A DNA stretch of 64,000 nucleotides from Inquilinus sp. Marseille-Q2685 (GTDB lineage Bacteria; Pseudomonadota; Alphaproteobacteria; DSM-16000; Inquilinaceae), in the NCBI RefSeq assembly GCF_916619195.1, contig NZ_CAKAKL010000012.1:100792-164791 (forward strand). Reading direction: 5' to 3'. Below the pieces are notes generated by a model that saw only the letters and a list, made by a program, of their open reading frames with translations, ran no database searches and was not told the DNA's origin. This document shows positions 56,586 through 64,000 of this stretch, one piece after another (within the stretch, counting starts at the first letter, position 1; every line of letters starts with the position of its first letter). The translations under genes were made by a program, and so were the position numbers.

Positions 56586-57042
56586 GCGGCGCCGCGACAT
56601 GATTGGGCCAAGGGTGCGGAACTATTGCCGTTGCCCTTGAACAAGCGGTCCCGCCGCCTTCTTTCGCGCCGCAAAAGCCCTATCGAGGCCTCGGCTTCAC
56701 TGCCGGACCGCCCATCACGCCCCGGCCGATCCCCACATTGTCGGCCCGAACGCAAAATCAATATTTGAAGATTGTACCTTGGTCTAATCCAAGTATTTTA
56801 TTCGCAGCTGCGAAATTCCGATTTCCTACCAAAGAACAATACGATTTTGTGTGTTTGCAATTGACTGGGATTTGGATGTCTTCGCAAAGTGATGGCGGTC
56901 GTCTTCCGAATGAAGCACCAACGGCCCGGAGACGAGGCCATGACGACCGGGCCCGATGGCGTGAACGACCGTCGAGGCGGACCTCCGGCATGCCGCTGGC
57001 ATCGCCGCGGGTCCCGCATCGCGATCAATGGGAGGATAGCGA
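56586..57042 (+). promoter_or_regulatory. Upstream region of xoxF with palindromes
   Basis: No gene is supported in this 457-base gap. It includes an unusually AT-rich pocket (about 56755-56880). Within it are CTTGG TCTAAT CCAAG (56778-56793) and a perfect 14-base palindrome TTCGCAGCTGCGAA (56801-56814). Both are plausible operators for methanol- or lanthanide-responsive control of xoxF; no -35/-10 pair is convincing. The ribosome-binding site of xoxF is GGGAGGA at 57029-57035. Confidence 0.5.
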
Positions 57043-58845
57043 ATGCCCAGATTGCTGCGCGTTTCCGGGACCGCCTTGGCGCTTGTGCTCGCGCTGGCGG
57101 CCGTGCCGACGGTGGCGTCGGCCAATGACGAGCTGCTGAAGCTCGAGAAGGACCCCAACCAGTGGACCCAGCCGCTGGGTGACTATGCCAACACCCGCTA
57201 CAGCGCGCTGAAGCAGATCACCACCGAGAACGTCAAGAACCTGCAGGTCGCCTGGACCTTCTCGACCGGCGTGCTGCGCGGCCATGAGGGCGGGCCGCTG
57301 GTGATCGGCGACATGATGTACATCCATGCGCCGTTCCCGAACACGGTCTACGCCCTGGACCTGGCCAACAACGGCAAGATCGTCTGGAAGTACGAGCCGA
57401 AGCAGGACCCGAACGTCATCCCGGTGATGTGCTGCGACACCGTCAACCGCGGCGTCGCCTATGGCGACGGGATGATCTTCCTGCACCAGGCCGACACCAC
57501 GCTGGTGGCGCTGGACGCCAAGACCGGCAAGGTGGCGTGGAGCGTCAAGGACGGCGACCCGACCAAGGGCGAGACCGGCACCTCGGCCCCGCTGGTGGTC
57601 AAGGACAAGGTCCTGATCGGCAATTCCGGCGGCGAGTTCGGCGTCCGCGGCCACATCTCGGCCTACGACATGAAGACCGGCAAGCTGGCCTGGCAGGCCC
57701 ATTCGATGGGCCCCGACGCCGACACGCTGATGGACCCGGAGAAGACCACCGAGCTGGGCAAGCCGGTGGGCAAGGATTCCGGCATCTCCACCTGGCAGGG
57801 CGACCAGTGGAAGATCGGCGGCGGCACCACCTGGGGCTGGATCTCCTACGATCCGGAGACCAACCTGATCTACTACGGCACAGGCAACCCCAGCACCTGG
57901 AACCCGGTGCAGCGGCCCGGCGACAACAAGTGGTCGATGACCATCTTCGCCCGCGACGCCGACACCGGCATGGCGAAGTGGGTCTATCAGATGACGCCCC
58001 ATGACGAATGGGACTATGACGGCGTCAACGAGATGATCCTGGTCGACAAGCCGTTCAACGGCAAGGACCGCAAGCTTCTGGTCCATTTCGACCGCAACGG
58101 CTTCGGCTACACGCTGGACCGCGTCACCGGCGAGCTGCTGGTGGCCGAGAAGTACGATCCGGCGGTCAACTGGGCCAGCAAGATCGACCTGAAGACCGGC
58201 CTGCCGGTGCGCGACAAGAAGTACTCGACCGAGGCCAATGGCGAGGACGTCAACTCGCAGGGCATCTGCCCGGCGGCGCTCGGCTCGAAGGACCAGCAGC
58301 CGGCGGCCTATTCGAAGGACACCGGCCTGTTCTACGTGCCGACCAACCATGTCTGCATGGACTACGAGCCGTACAAGGTGGCCTACACCGCCGGCCAGCC
58401 CTATGTCGGCGCGACCCTGAGCATGTATCCGGCGCCGGGCGGCGACCATCTCGGCAACTTCATCGCCTGGGATGCGGAGAAGGGCAAGATCGTCTGGTCG
58501 ATCCCGGAGCCGTTCTCGGTGTGGAGCGGCGCGCTGGCCACCGCCGGCGGCGTCGTCTTCTATGGCACGCTCGAGGGCTATCTGAAGGCGGTCGACGCCA
58601 AGACCGGCAAGGAGCTGTACAAGTTCAAGACCCCCTCCGGCATCATCGGCAACGTCAACACCTTCACCAGCAAGGGCAAGCAGTACGTTGCCGTGCTCTC
58701 CGGCGTCGGCGGCTGGGCCGGCATCGGCATGGCGGCAGGGCTGACCAACCCGACCGAGGGCCTCGGCGCGGTCGGTGCCTATCAGTCGCTGTCGCAATAC
58801 ACCCAGCTGGGCGGGACGCTGACCGTCTTCGCCCTTCCCGACTGA
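57043..58845 (+). CDS. xoxF: Lanthanide-dependent methanol dehydrogenase XoxF
   Basis: 600-residue PQQ-dependent periplasmic dehydrogenase, an eight-bladed propeller. Sec signal [20 protein letters not shown]. The adjacent Cys130-Cys131 ([11 protein letters not shown]) make the ring disulfide stacked on PQQ. The catalytic site reads [13 protein letters not shown]: Asp324 is the catalytic base and Asp326 is the extra lanthanide ligand that calcium-dependent MxaF lacks (Ala there). [17 protein letters not shown] and [20 protein letters not shown] are family-typical. No mxaI-like small subunit follows. It oxidises methanol to formaldehyde or formate and passes electrons to XoxG. Confidence 0.97.
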   Translation: MPRLLRVSGTALALVLALAAVPTVASANDELLKLEKDPNQWTQPLGDYANTRYSALKQITTENVKNLQVAWTFSTGVLRGHEGGPLVIGDMMYIHAPFPNTVYALDLANNGKIVWKYEPKQDPNVIPVMCCDTVNRGVAYGDGMIFLHQADTTLVALDAKTGKVAWSVKDGDPTKGETGTSAPLVVKDKVLIGNSGGEFGVRGHISAYDMKTGKLAWQAHSMGPDADTLMDPEKTTELGKPVGKDSGISTWQGDQWKIGGGTTWGWISYDPETNLIYYGTGNPSTWNPVQRPGDNKWSMTIFARDADTGMAKWVYQMTPHDEWDYDGVNEMILVDKPFNGKDRKLLVHFDRNGFGYTLDRVTGELLVAEKYDPAVNWASKIDLKTGLPVRDKKYSTEANGEDVNSQGICPAALGSKDQQPAAYSKDTGLFYVPTNHVCMDYEPYKVAYTAGQPYVGATLSMYPAPGGDHLGNFIAWDAEKGKIVWSIPEPFSVWSGALATAGGVVFYGTLEGYLKAVDAKTGKELYKFKTPSGIIGNVNTFTSKGKQYVAVLSGVGGWAGIGMAAGLTNPTEGLGAVGAYQSLSQYTQLGGTLTVFALPD

Positions 58846-58861
58846 AGCCTCCCTGTGCCTC

Positions 58862-58885
58862 GGAGGCGGGCTTCGGCCCGCCTCC
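58862..58885 (+). terminator. Strong hairpin between xoxF and xoxG
   Basis: Perfect 10-base stem GGAGGCGGGC TTCG GCCCGCCTCC with an extra-stable TTCG loop, followed by TTCTTCTT. It is a terminator or attenuator that would make xoxF mRNA more abundant than xoxGJ mRNA. Confidence 0.85.
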
Positions 58886-58939
58886 TTCTTCTTGGGATCC
58901 AGCCACGCCGACATGCCACATCATCCGAGAGGATCGAGG

Positions 58940-59491
58940 ATGCCTTTCCGCGCCTTCCTGTTCCGCACCGCCCTCCTGACCGGCGGCCTGATCGCGATCG
59001 GCGGCTTCGCCGCCGCGGGCTTCGCCCAGGACAAGAGCAGCGACCCGGCGGTGCAGCAGCCCGCGGCGAATGCGCCCGCGGCGGCGGCCGAGGGGGAGGA
59101 GAAGCCCTACAAGATCGCGGCGGACGGCACGGTCGCCTGGTCGGTCTACAACGGGTTCCGCCGCTACAACGGCATCTGCTACGTCTGCCACGGGCCGGAC
59201 GGCGAGGGCAGCAGCTTCGCCCCCAGCCTGGTCGATTCGCTGAAGACGCTGTCCTTCGACCAGTTCATGGACACGGTGGTGAACGGCAAGGAGACCGTGA
59301 ACACGGCCAGCGAGAAGAAGATGCCGGCGCTGGGCACGGATCCGAATGTCATGTGCTACATCAACGACATCTACGCCTATCTCAAGGCCCGGTCCGACGG
59401 CGCCGTGGGACGCGGCCGGCCGGCCAAGTTCGAGAAGAAGACCAAGGACTATGCCGAGGCCGAAGCCTCCTGCATGGGGACGCCCGGCTAG
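58940..59491 (+). CDS. xoxG: c-type cytochrome XoxG, electron acceptor of XoxF
   Basis: 183 residues: signal RAFLFRTALLTGGLIAIGGF, Ala/Pro-rich linker, then a cytochrome cL-like domain with heme motif CYVCH in YNGICYVCHGPDGEGSSFAP. The Met ligand is probably in EKKMPALGTDPNVMCYINDI. The C-terminal KFEKKTKDYAEAEASCMG is typical of XoxG. ATG 58940 is preferred over 58892 because GAGAGGA precedes it and the signal starts there. It lies after the xoxF hairpin and before xoxJ. Confidence 0.92.
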   Translation: MPFRAFLFRTALLTGGLIAIGGFAAAGFAQDKSSDPAVQQPAANAPAAAAEGEEKPYKIAADGTVAWSVYNGFRRYNGICYVCHGPDGEGSSFAPSLVDSLKTLSFDQFMDTVVNGKETVNTASEKKMPALGTDPNVMCYINDIYAYLKARSDGAVGRGRPAKFEKKTKDYAEAEASCMGTPG

Positions 59492-59501
59492 GGCGCCCGC
59501 C

Positions 59502-60338
59502 ATGCCCCCCTTCACACGGCGCGCCGCGGCGCTGGCCCTCCTGGCCGGCGCCGTGCTGCTGTCCGGGCCCGGCCGGGCCGAGCCGCCGCGGCCGGAGGCG
59601 ATCGACCGCTCGGCCCTCAGGGTCTGCGCCGACCCCGCCAATCTGCCCTTCTCCAACGACAAGGGCGAGGGCTTCGAGAACCGGATCGCCGAGCTGCTGG
59701 CGCAGAAGCTGGGCGTGCCGGTGCGCTACACCTGGTACCCGAACTCGACCGGCTTCCTGCGCATGACGCTGCGCGCCCGGCGCTGCGACCTGGTGATGGG
59801 CATCGTCGCCGGGGCGGATCTGGTGCAGAACAGCAACCCCTATTACCGCTCCGGCTACGTGCTGGTGACGCGGCGCGAGGACAAGCTCGACGGGCTGAGC
59901 AGCCTGTCCGACCCGCGGCTGAAGTCGCTGCGCCTGGGCATCACCGCCGGCACGCCGCCCGCCAACCTGGCGGCGCGCGACGGGCTGATGGCGCAGGCCC
60001 GGCCCTATCCGCTGGTGGTCGACAGCCGCTACGACGCGCCCGGCAAGCAGATGATCGACGACCTGGCGTCCAGGCAGATCGACGTCGCGGTGCTGTGGGG
60101 GCCGATCGCCGGCTATTTCGCCAAGCAGCATGGCGACGCGCTGGCGGTGACGCCGCTGTCGAACGAGGCGAAGGACACGAGGCTCGACTTCTACATCACC
60201 ATGGGCGTGCGGCCGGGCGAGAGCGACTGGAAGAACCGGATCAACAAGCTGATCCGGGAGAACCAGGACGCGATCACCGCGATCCTGAAGGACTACGGCG
60301 TGCCGATGCTGGATGCACGCGGCCAGCCGATGCTCTGA
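59502..60338 (+). CDS. xoxJ: XoxJ, quinoprotein-associated periplasmic binding protein
   Basis: 278 residues of the periplasmic solute-binding fold used by MoxJ/XoxJ proteins. Signal TRRAAALALLAGAVLLSG. Core: LRVCADPANLPFSNDKGEGF, LGVPVRYTWYPNSTGFL, CDLVMGIVAGADLVQNSNPY, YRSGYVLVTR and IDVAVLWGPIAGYFAK. It has no ABC partner here; XoxJ is thought to bind and activate or mature XoxF. It starts 11 bases after xoxG. Confidence 0.93.
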   Translation: MPPFTRRAAALALLAGAVLLSGPGRAEPPRPEAIDRSALRVCADPANLPFSNDKGEGFENRIAELLAQKLGVPVRYTWYPNSTGFLRMTLRARRCDLVMGIVAGADLVQNSNPYYRSGYVLVTRREDKLDGLSSLSDPRLKSLRLGITAGTPPANLAARDGLMAQARPYPLVVDSRYDAPGKQMIDDLASRQIDVAVLWGPIAGYFAKQHGDALAVTPLSNEAKDTRLDFYITMGVRPGESDWKNRINKLIRENQDAITAILKDYGVPMLDARGQPML

Positions 60339-60345
60339 GGCGCGC

Positions 60346-60894
60346 ATGATCCGCCCCCTGCTCCGCCTCGCCGTGCTGGCGCTCTGCCTCGCCGCCGGCC
60401 CGGTGCCGGCGCAGGTGGCGGAGCCCGACGGCTACCGGATGGAGGCCTACCGGGCGCCGGTGCCGGCGACGCTGCAGGGCGCGACGGTGGTCGACGCCGC
60501 GGCGGTGGAGGCACTGATCCGCGGCGGGCCGGTGGTGGTGATCGACGTGCTGCCGCAGCCGCCGCGGCCGGACAAGCTGCCGGCGGGGACGGTGTGGCGG
60601 CCGCCGGAGCGGCGCGACATCCCGGGCAGCGTCTGGCTGGCCAACACCGGCTACGGGGCGCTGTCGGCGGAGATGGAGGCGTATTTCCGCAACGCCCTGG
60701 CGGCGCTGACTCTCGGCGACCGCGCCCGGCCGCTGGTGTTCTACTGCGACGCGGAGTGCTGGATGTCCTGGAACGCCGCCAAACGCGCGGTGGCCGAGGG
60801 CTACACCGCGGTGCACTGGTTCCCGGGCGGGGTGCAGGACTGGACCGCCGGCGGCCGCCCGACCCTGCCGAACGCGCCGCTGCCGGTGAAGTAA
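60346..60894 (+). CDS. PQQ-dependent catabolism-associated CXXCW-type rhodanese-like protein
   Basis: 182 residues: Sec signal (LLRLAVLALCLAAGPVPA), then GYRMEAYRAPVPATLQGATV, VVVIDVLPQPPRP and the family motif FYCDAECWMSWNAAKRAVAE, GYTAVHWFPGGVQDWTAGG. The fold is rhodanese-like, with Cys in the active-site loop. The family occurs with PQQ-alcohol dehydrogenases; a role in periplasmic sulfur or thiol chemistry with the SoxYZ-like carrier is inference. It follows xoxJ after seven bases. Confidence 0.92.
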   Translation: MIRPLLRLAVLALCLAAGPVPAQVAEPDGYRMEAYRAPVPATLQGATVVDAAAVEALIRGGPVVVIDVLPQPPRPDKLPAGTVWRPPERRDIPGSVWLANTGYGALSAEMEAYFRNALAALTLGDRARPLVFYCDAECWMSWNAAKRAVAEGYTAVHWFPGGVQDWTAGGRPTLPNAPLPVK

Positions 60895-60964
60895 GGTCGG
60901 ACGCCTCTCACAATTCCCATTTCGTCATCCCGCGAAAGCGGGGAGGTGGTGGGGTAAAGCCGCT

Positions 60965-61245
60965 TCAGCGGCGCTTCTCCGTTCGGTCGCGCAACTTGGT
61001 CAGACTTTCGAGAACCTCTTCGCCGGTGAGAAGGCTCGATGGATCGGCCCTGGCTTCGTCATAGGCGGCCACGACTTCGGTGCGCAGCCATTTCTCCAGC
61101 GCCCGGTCGCGGGCCTGCAGGGCGCGCAGCCCGTCCCGGATCACACCTCGCTCTCGCTGGCATACTCGCCCGAGGCGACCTTGGCCCGGACCATGTCCGC
61201 CATCTCGTTCGGAAGAGTGACGCTGAACTGCTGGGTGGTGCGCAA
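60965..61245 (-). pseudogene. ParD-like antitoxin, frameshifted
   Basis: The minus strand encodes a ribbon-helix-helix antitoxin from a TTG at 61245 (GGAGG five bases upstream): QQFSVTLPNEMADMVRAKVA then SGEYASESEV, stopping at a TGA (61141-61143). The rest continues in another frame: IRDGLRALQARDRALEKWLR, VVAAYDEARADPSSLLTGEE, LESLTKLRDRTEKRR, ending at 60965. GAGGTGTGATC at the junction has two extra bases against the expected GAGGTGATC. No parE toxin follows; only 70 bases remain before the convergent gene. Likely a decayed type II toxin-antitoxin relic. Confidence 0.8.
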
Positions 61246-61305
61246 CTGCGCCTCCGATCCTGCTGAATAGGATGGAACACTATCACAGATCCGGTTGGAA
61301 CGCAG

Positions 61306-62058
61306 TCAGGCGCGGTCCGCCGGCTCGTCCTCGCCCGCCGGCACCGCCAGGCCCGGGTCGAAGCGCAGCAGGGCGTCGACGACTGCGTCGATCCGCGGGT
61401 CGGCGGGGTCGCGCGGATGCGGCAGCTCGATGCCGCGCTGCAGCGACACCCGGCCGGCGCCTTCGGCCAGCACCACCACCCGGTCGGCCAGGGTCACCGC
61501 CTCGCGCAGGTCGTGGGTGACCAGCAGCACGGTCGGACGGTGGCGGCGCCAGTAGTCCGCCAGCAGGGCCCGCATGCGGCCGGCCAGGGCGTGGTCGAGC
61601 GAGACCAGCGGCTCGTCCAGCAGCAGCAGGTCGGGCTCGACCAGCAGCGCCCGGGCCAGGGCGGCGCGGCGCTGCATGCCGCCGGAGAGCTGGCCGGGCC
61701 AGGCATCCTCGCGGCCCGCCAGCTCGACCGCGGCCAGCCACTCCCGCGCCTCGGGCTCGGCGGCGCGGCCGGCGACCAGCAGCAGGTTGTCGAGCAGGCC
61801 GAGCCAGGGCACCAGGCGCGGGTCCTGGAACACCGCGGCGCGGCGGCGCGGCGGCCCGTCGGGCCAGTCGATCCGGCCCTGATAGCCGGAATCGAGCCCG
61901 CCGATGATGCGCAAGAGCGTGGTCTTGCCGCGGCCGGAGGGGCCGACCAGGGCCACGAACTCCCCCGCCCCGATCGAGAGATCGACGCCGTCCAGCACGT
62001 CGCGCGGCACCGGGGCGGCGAAGCGCCGGCGGATGCCCTGCAGCGCCAGGCCGATCAC
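61306..62058 (-). CDS. ABC ATPase, nitrate/sulfonate (SsuB) type
   Basis: 250-residue ATPase with Walker A LVGPSGRGKTTLLRII, Q-loop AVFQDPRLVPWLGLLDNL, signature LSGGMQRRAALARALL, Walker B LLLLDEPLVSLD and switch His in VTHDLREA. GTG 62058 overlaps the permease stop (GTGA). It belongs to the taurine/sulfonate/nitrate importer group. Ligand unknown. Confidence 0.9.
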   Translation of the reverse strand: MIGLALQGIRRRFAAPVPRDVLDGVDLSIGAGEFVALVGPSGRGKTTLLRIIGGLDSGYQGRIDWPDGPPRRRAAVFQDPRLVPWLGLLDNLLLVAGRAAEPEAREWLAAVELAGREDAWPGQLSGGMQRRAALARALLVEPDLLLLDEPLVSLDHALAGRMRALLADYWRRHRPTVLLVTHDLREAVTLADRVVVLAEGAGRVSLQRGIELPHPRDPADPRIDAVVDALLRFDPGLAVPAGEDEPADRA

Positions 62059-62837
62059 GGCGACCGCCAGCGGCCGGCGGCGCGGTCCAGAGGCTGCAGC
62101 AGGAAGGCCTCGATCGCCAGGATCACGGCGATGAACACCAGCGTGTAAGCGAGGATCCCGGCAATGTCGAAGAAGTTGAAGAAGCTGCGGATCTGGAAGC
62201 CGACGCCGTCCGGCCGGCCCAGCAGCTCGACCACCAGCACGATCTTCCAGGTCAGGGCCAGGCCGGAGCGGGCGGCGGCCATCAGGCTGGGCGCCAGCTG
62301 CGGCAGCACGATCCGGCGCAGCACCCGGCCGCGCGGCACGTCGAACAGCTGCGCCATCTCCATCAGCGGCCGGTCGAGCGCGCGGGCGCCCTCGCGAGTG
62401 ATCGCCACCACCAGCGGCGCCTTGTTGACCGCGACCGCGATCACCGCCGCCCATTCGTTCAGCCCGAACCAGACGTAGCAGAGCACGATGGTGACCAGCG
62501 CCGGCATGTTCAGCGCGATCACCAGCCAGCCGTCGAACAGCTCGTCCAGCAGACGGCTGCGGCCGAGGACGATGCCGATGGCGGTGCCGATCACCATGGC
62601 GGCGGCGAAGGCGGCCAGCACCCGGGCCAGGGTGATCGCGACGTTGTACGGCAGGTCGCCCGCGACCATGTGCTGCCAAGCCGAGGCCGCGACCTCGGCC
62701 GGCGGCGGCAGCACGGCGCTGTCGGCCAGGAAGGCGGCGAGCTGCCAGATCGCCGCCAGGATCGCAAGGGAGAGCAGCCAGCGCCAACGCCGCAGGCTTG
62801 GCGCCGTTTCGGCGGCCGGCGAGGCGTCAACCGCCAT
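62055..62837 (-). CDS. ABC permease, SsuC/TauC type
   Basis: 260 residues with about six membrane helices. Conserved parts: LPPPAEVAASAWQHMV, MVIGTAIGIVLGRSRLLDEL and the docking segment QLFDVPRGRVLRRIVLPQLA followed by PSLMAAARSGLALTWKIVLV. Overlaps the binding-protein gene by 11 bases. Same importer group as the ATPase. Confidence 0.9.
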   Translation of the reverse strand: MAVDASPAAETAPSLRRWRWLLSLAILAAIWQLAAFLADSAVLPPPAEVAASAWQHMVAGDLPYNVAITLARVLAAFAAAMVIGTAIGIVLGRSRLLDELFDGWLVIALNMPALVTIVLCYVWFGLNEWAAVIAVAVNKAPLVVAITREGARALDRPLMEMAQLFDVPRGRVLRRIVLPQLAPSLMAAARSGLALTWKIVLVVELLGRPDGVGFQIRSFFNFFDIAGILAYTLVFIAVILAIEAFLLQPLDRAAGRWRSP

Positions 62838-63816
62838 GGCCGGGCCAGAAGGTGCCGGGCGGCAGCGCCGTCAGCCCGCCGACAGCGGCCGGGGTGATGC
62901 CGGCCATCAGCCGCAGCGCCGCGGCGGCCGCCGCCTCGTCCGCCGGGCTCGGCGGCGCCGGGATGCCGGCGCGGTAGCCGTCGCGCAGGGCGGCGAAGAC
63001 GGCGTCGTCCTCGGCCTTCATCTCGGGCTTGAGCCGCTGCCACAGCGCGTCGTCGGTCTTCATCGCGGCCTTGGCGGCGAAGGAGGCGTCGAGGAAGCCG
63101 CGCGCGAGATCGGGGTTCTGCGTCGCCCAGGAGTCCCGGAACACCCAGCCGAGCAGCGGCGGCGGGCGGTCGAGGCCGAGCGCCGGCAGGATCTTCGCGA
63201 TCTCGACCACCGGCTGGAAGCCCTTCGCGGCCAGGCGGGCGGCGAACTGCCAGAAGTTCAGCACGGCGTCGAGATCGCCGCGCAGCGCCAGCTGGTTCAA
63301 GAGCGGCGGGGCGGCGGAGGTGACGGGGGCGGCGGGCGGCAGGTCGATGCCGGCCTGGCGGGCATAGGCCTGGATCAGCACCCAGCTCTTGTCGTCCTCG
63401 CCGCCGGCGACGCCCAGGCGCTTGCCGGGCAGGTGCCGGATGGTGCGGATGCCGGTCCTGGGGTCGGCCATCAGCGAACCGACGGTCAGCGAGAACGGCA
63501 CGAAGGTGACGTCGCGCCCGGCCTGGCGCTGCCGCGCCACCCAGATCCAGTCGGTGACGATCAGGTCGACCGCGCCGGACTGGAAGGCGACGGCGGCGGC
63601 GTCCTTGTCGGCCAGGACCAGTGGCTCGAGCACGAAGCCGTGGCGGCGGTCGAGCCCGTCGCCGATCACCGCCAGCTCCCAGTTCACCGTGCCGAGCTGC
63701 AGCGTGCCGACGCGCACCCGCGGCAGGTCCTGGGCGCGGAGCACGGCCGGCGCGGCCAGCAGCGCGCCCCCGATGAGCAATTCGCGGCGGCCGATGAGAG
63801 GCGGCATGCGGACCAT
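62827..63816 (-). CDS. ABC substrate-binding protein, NMT1/SsuA type, Tat signal
   Basis: 329 residues. Tat-like signal IGRRELLIGGALLAAPAVLR, then VRVGTLQLGTVNWELAVI, VAFQSGAVDLIVTDWIWVAR, FVPFSLTVGSLM and LPGKRLGVAGGEDDKSWVLI, the pattern of NMT1-like binding proteins. Aromatic sulfonate, taurine, nitrate or pyrimidine precursors are possible ligands. Proteins like this occur near PQQ-alcohol dehydrogenases in methylotrophs, so a link to the xox island is possible but unproven. First gene of its three-gene unit. Confidence 0.88.
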   Translation of the reverse strand: MVRMPPLIGRRELLIGGALLAAPAVLRAQDLPRVRVGTLQLGTVNWELAVIGDGLDRRHGFVLEPLVLADKDAAAVAFQSGAVDLIVTDWIWVARQRQAGRDVTFVPFSLTVGSLMADPRTGIRTIRHLPGKRLGVAGGEDDKSWVLIQAYARQAGIDLPPAAPVTSAAPPLLNQLALRGDLDAVLNFWQFAARLAAKGFQPVVEIAKILPALGLDRPPPLLGWVFRDSWATQNPDLARGFLDASFAAKAAMKTDDALWQRLKPEMKAEDDAVFAALRDGYRAGIPAPPSPADEAAAAAALRLMAGITPAAVGGLTALPPGTFWPGHGG

Positions 63817-63841
63817 GGCGAGGGAAGCCTCTTCGCTACGC

Positions 63842-64000
63842 TGTCATGCCCCGGGCCTGACCCTGGCATCCAGAGACTGTCGACACCGTCTGCCCGGCCT
63901 GGTCAAGTCCCCTGGGCCGGTTCTCCCCCTCACCCTCCCGCTGCTTCGCATCGGGCCCCTCCCTCTCCCCGAGGAGAGGGGTGGTTCACCTCTCCCTCGG
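63842..64000. repeat. Family C copy followed by a family A copy, cut by the window edge
   Basis: TGTCATGCCCCGGGCCTGAC with TGGTCAAGTCC is a degraded family C element (63842-63916). CCCTCACCCTCCCGCTGCTT with CGGGCCCCTCCCTCTCCCC and GAGGAGAGGGG (from 63925) is family A, incomplete at the window end. No gene is visible here. Confidence 0.65.

Noticed and set aside
56603..57139. Plus-strand open frame over the xoxF upstream region
   Set aside because: Low-complexity translation, no ribosome-binding site, and it runs into xoxF in another frame; treated as non-coding regulatory DNA.
60895..60964. parE toxin downstream of the antitoxin relic
   Set aside because: Only 70 bases separate the relic from the convergent gene and no toxin-like frame exists there.

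Overview
The window is about 70% G+C and reads as chromosome of a free-living or plant/soil-associated alphaproteobacterium. The gene families (red-type RuBisCO with CbbX, XoxF with Lut/Ped-type accessory genes, KaiBC, Gsi-type peptide importer, Tat-exported binding proteins) and the dense palindromic repeats fit Rhodospirillales-like genomes (Inquilinus/Azospirillum-type). The genus is an inference.

Layout. (1) 1-6176: methionine-salvage genes mtnB(partial)-mtnD, a carbohydrate-type ABC importer without its ATPase, mtnK and mtnC. Together they look like uptake and recycling of 5-methylthioribose. (2) 6183-7561: Crp/Fnr regulator and AlkB-like dioxygenase, translationally coupled. (3) 7835-10783: kaiB-kaiC-PAS histidine kinase operon. 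(4) 10800-21849: ten-gene minus-strand operon with an RpiR regulator, D-amino-acid transaminase, gsiABCD-like importer and four peptidases (DmpA, DppA/M55, IaaA, M24), dedicated to unusual peptides. (5) 22111-28065: sugar operon with class I aldolase, FGGY kinase, Frc/Rbs-type ABC importer and GntR regulator. (6) 28271-35476: loosely packed accessory genes (cupredoxin-like, LuxR with a degenerate receiver, RTX protein, SnoaL-like, methyltransferase, hypotheticals) with many palindromic repeats, including a 290-bp transposon-like element inserted in one of them. (7) 35500-37690: AT-rich island with tcmP and a Gp37/Gp68 (DUF5131) gene, clearly foreign in composition. (8) 37906-48272: Calvin-cycle operon glpX-type cbbF, cbbP, cbbA, cbbL, cbbS, cbbX, cbbE, an intruding lipase, cbbZ, cbbY. 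(9) 48301-60894: lanthanide-dependent methanol oxidation island: Lut/Ped-type ABC system, c-type cytochromes, metallohydrolase, SoxYZ-like carrier, xoxF, xoxG, xoxJ and a CXXCW-type rhodanese-like protein. (10) 60965-61245: frameshifted ParD-like antitoxin relic. (11) 61306-63816: SsuABC/NMT1-type ABC importer.

Together, XoxF methanol oxidation beside a complete RuBisCO operon suggests autotrophic methylotrophy, in which methanol is oxidised to CO2 for energy and carbon is fixed by the Calvin cycle. No mxaF, cbbR, transketolase, tRNA, rRNA or CRISPR array is visible in the window. The strongest candidates for unexplored biology are the tcmP/DUF5131 island, the 290-bp element with 10-bp flanking duplications, the gsi/D-peptide operon and the kaiBC-kinase operon.
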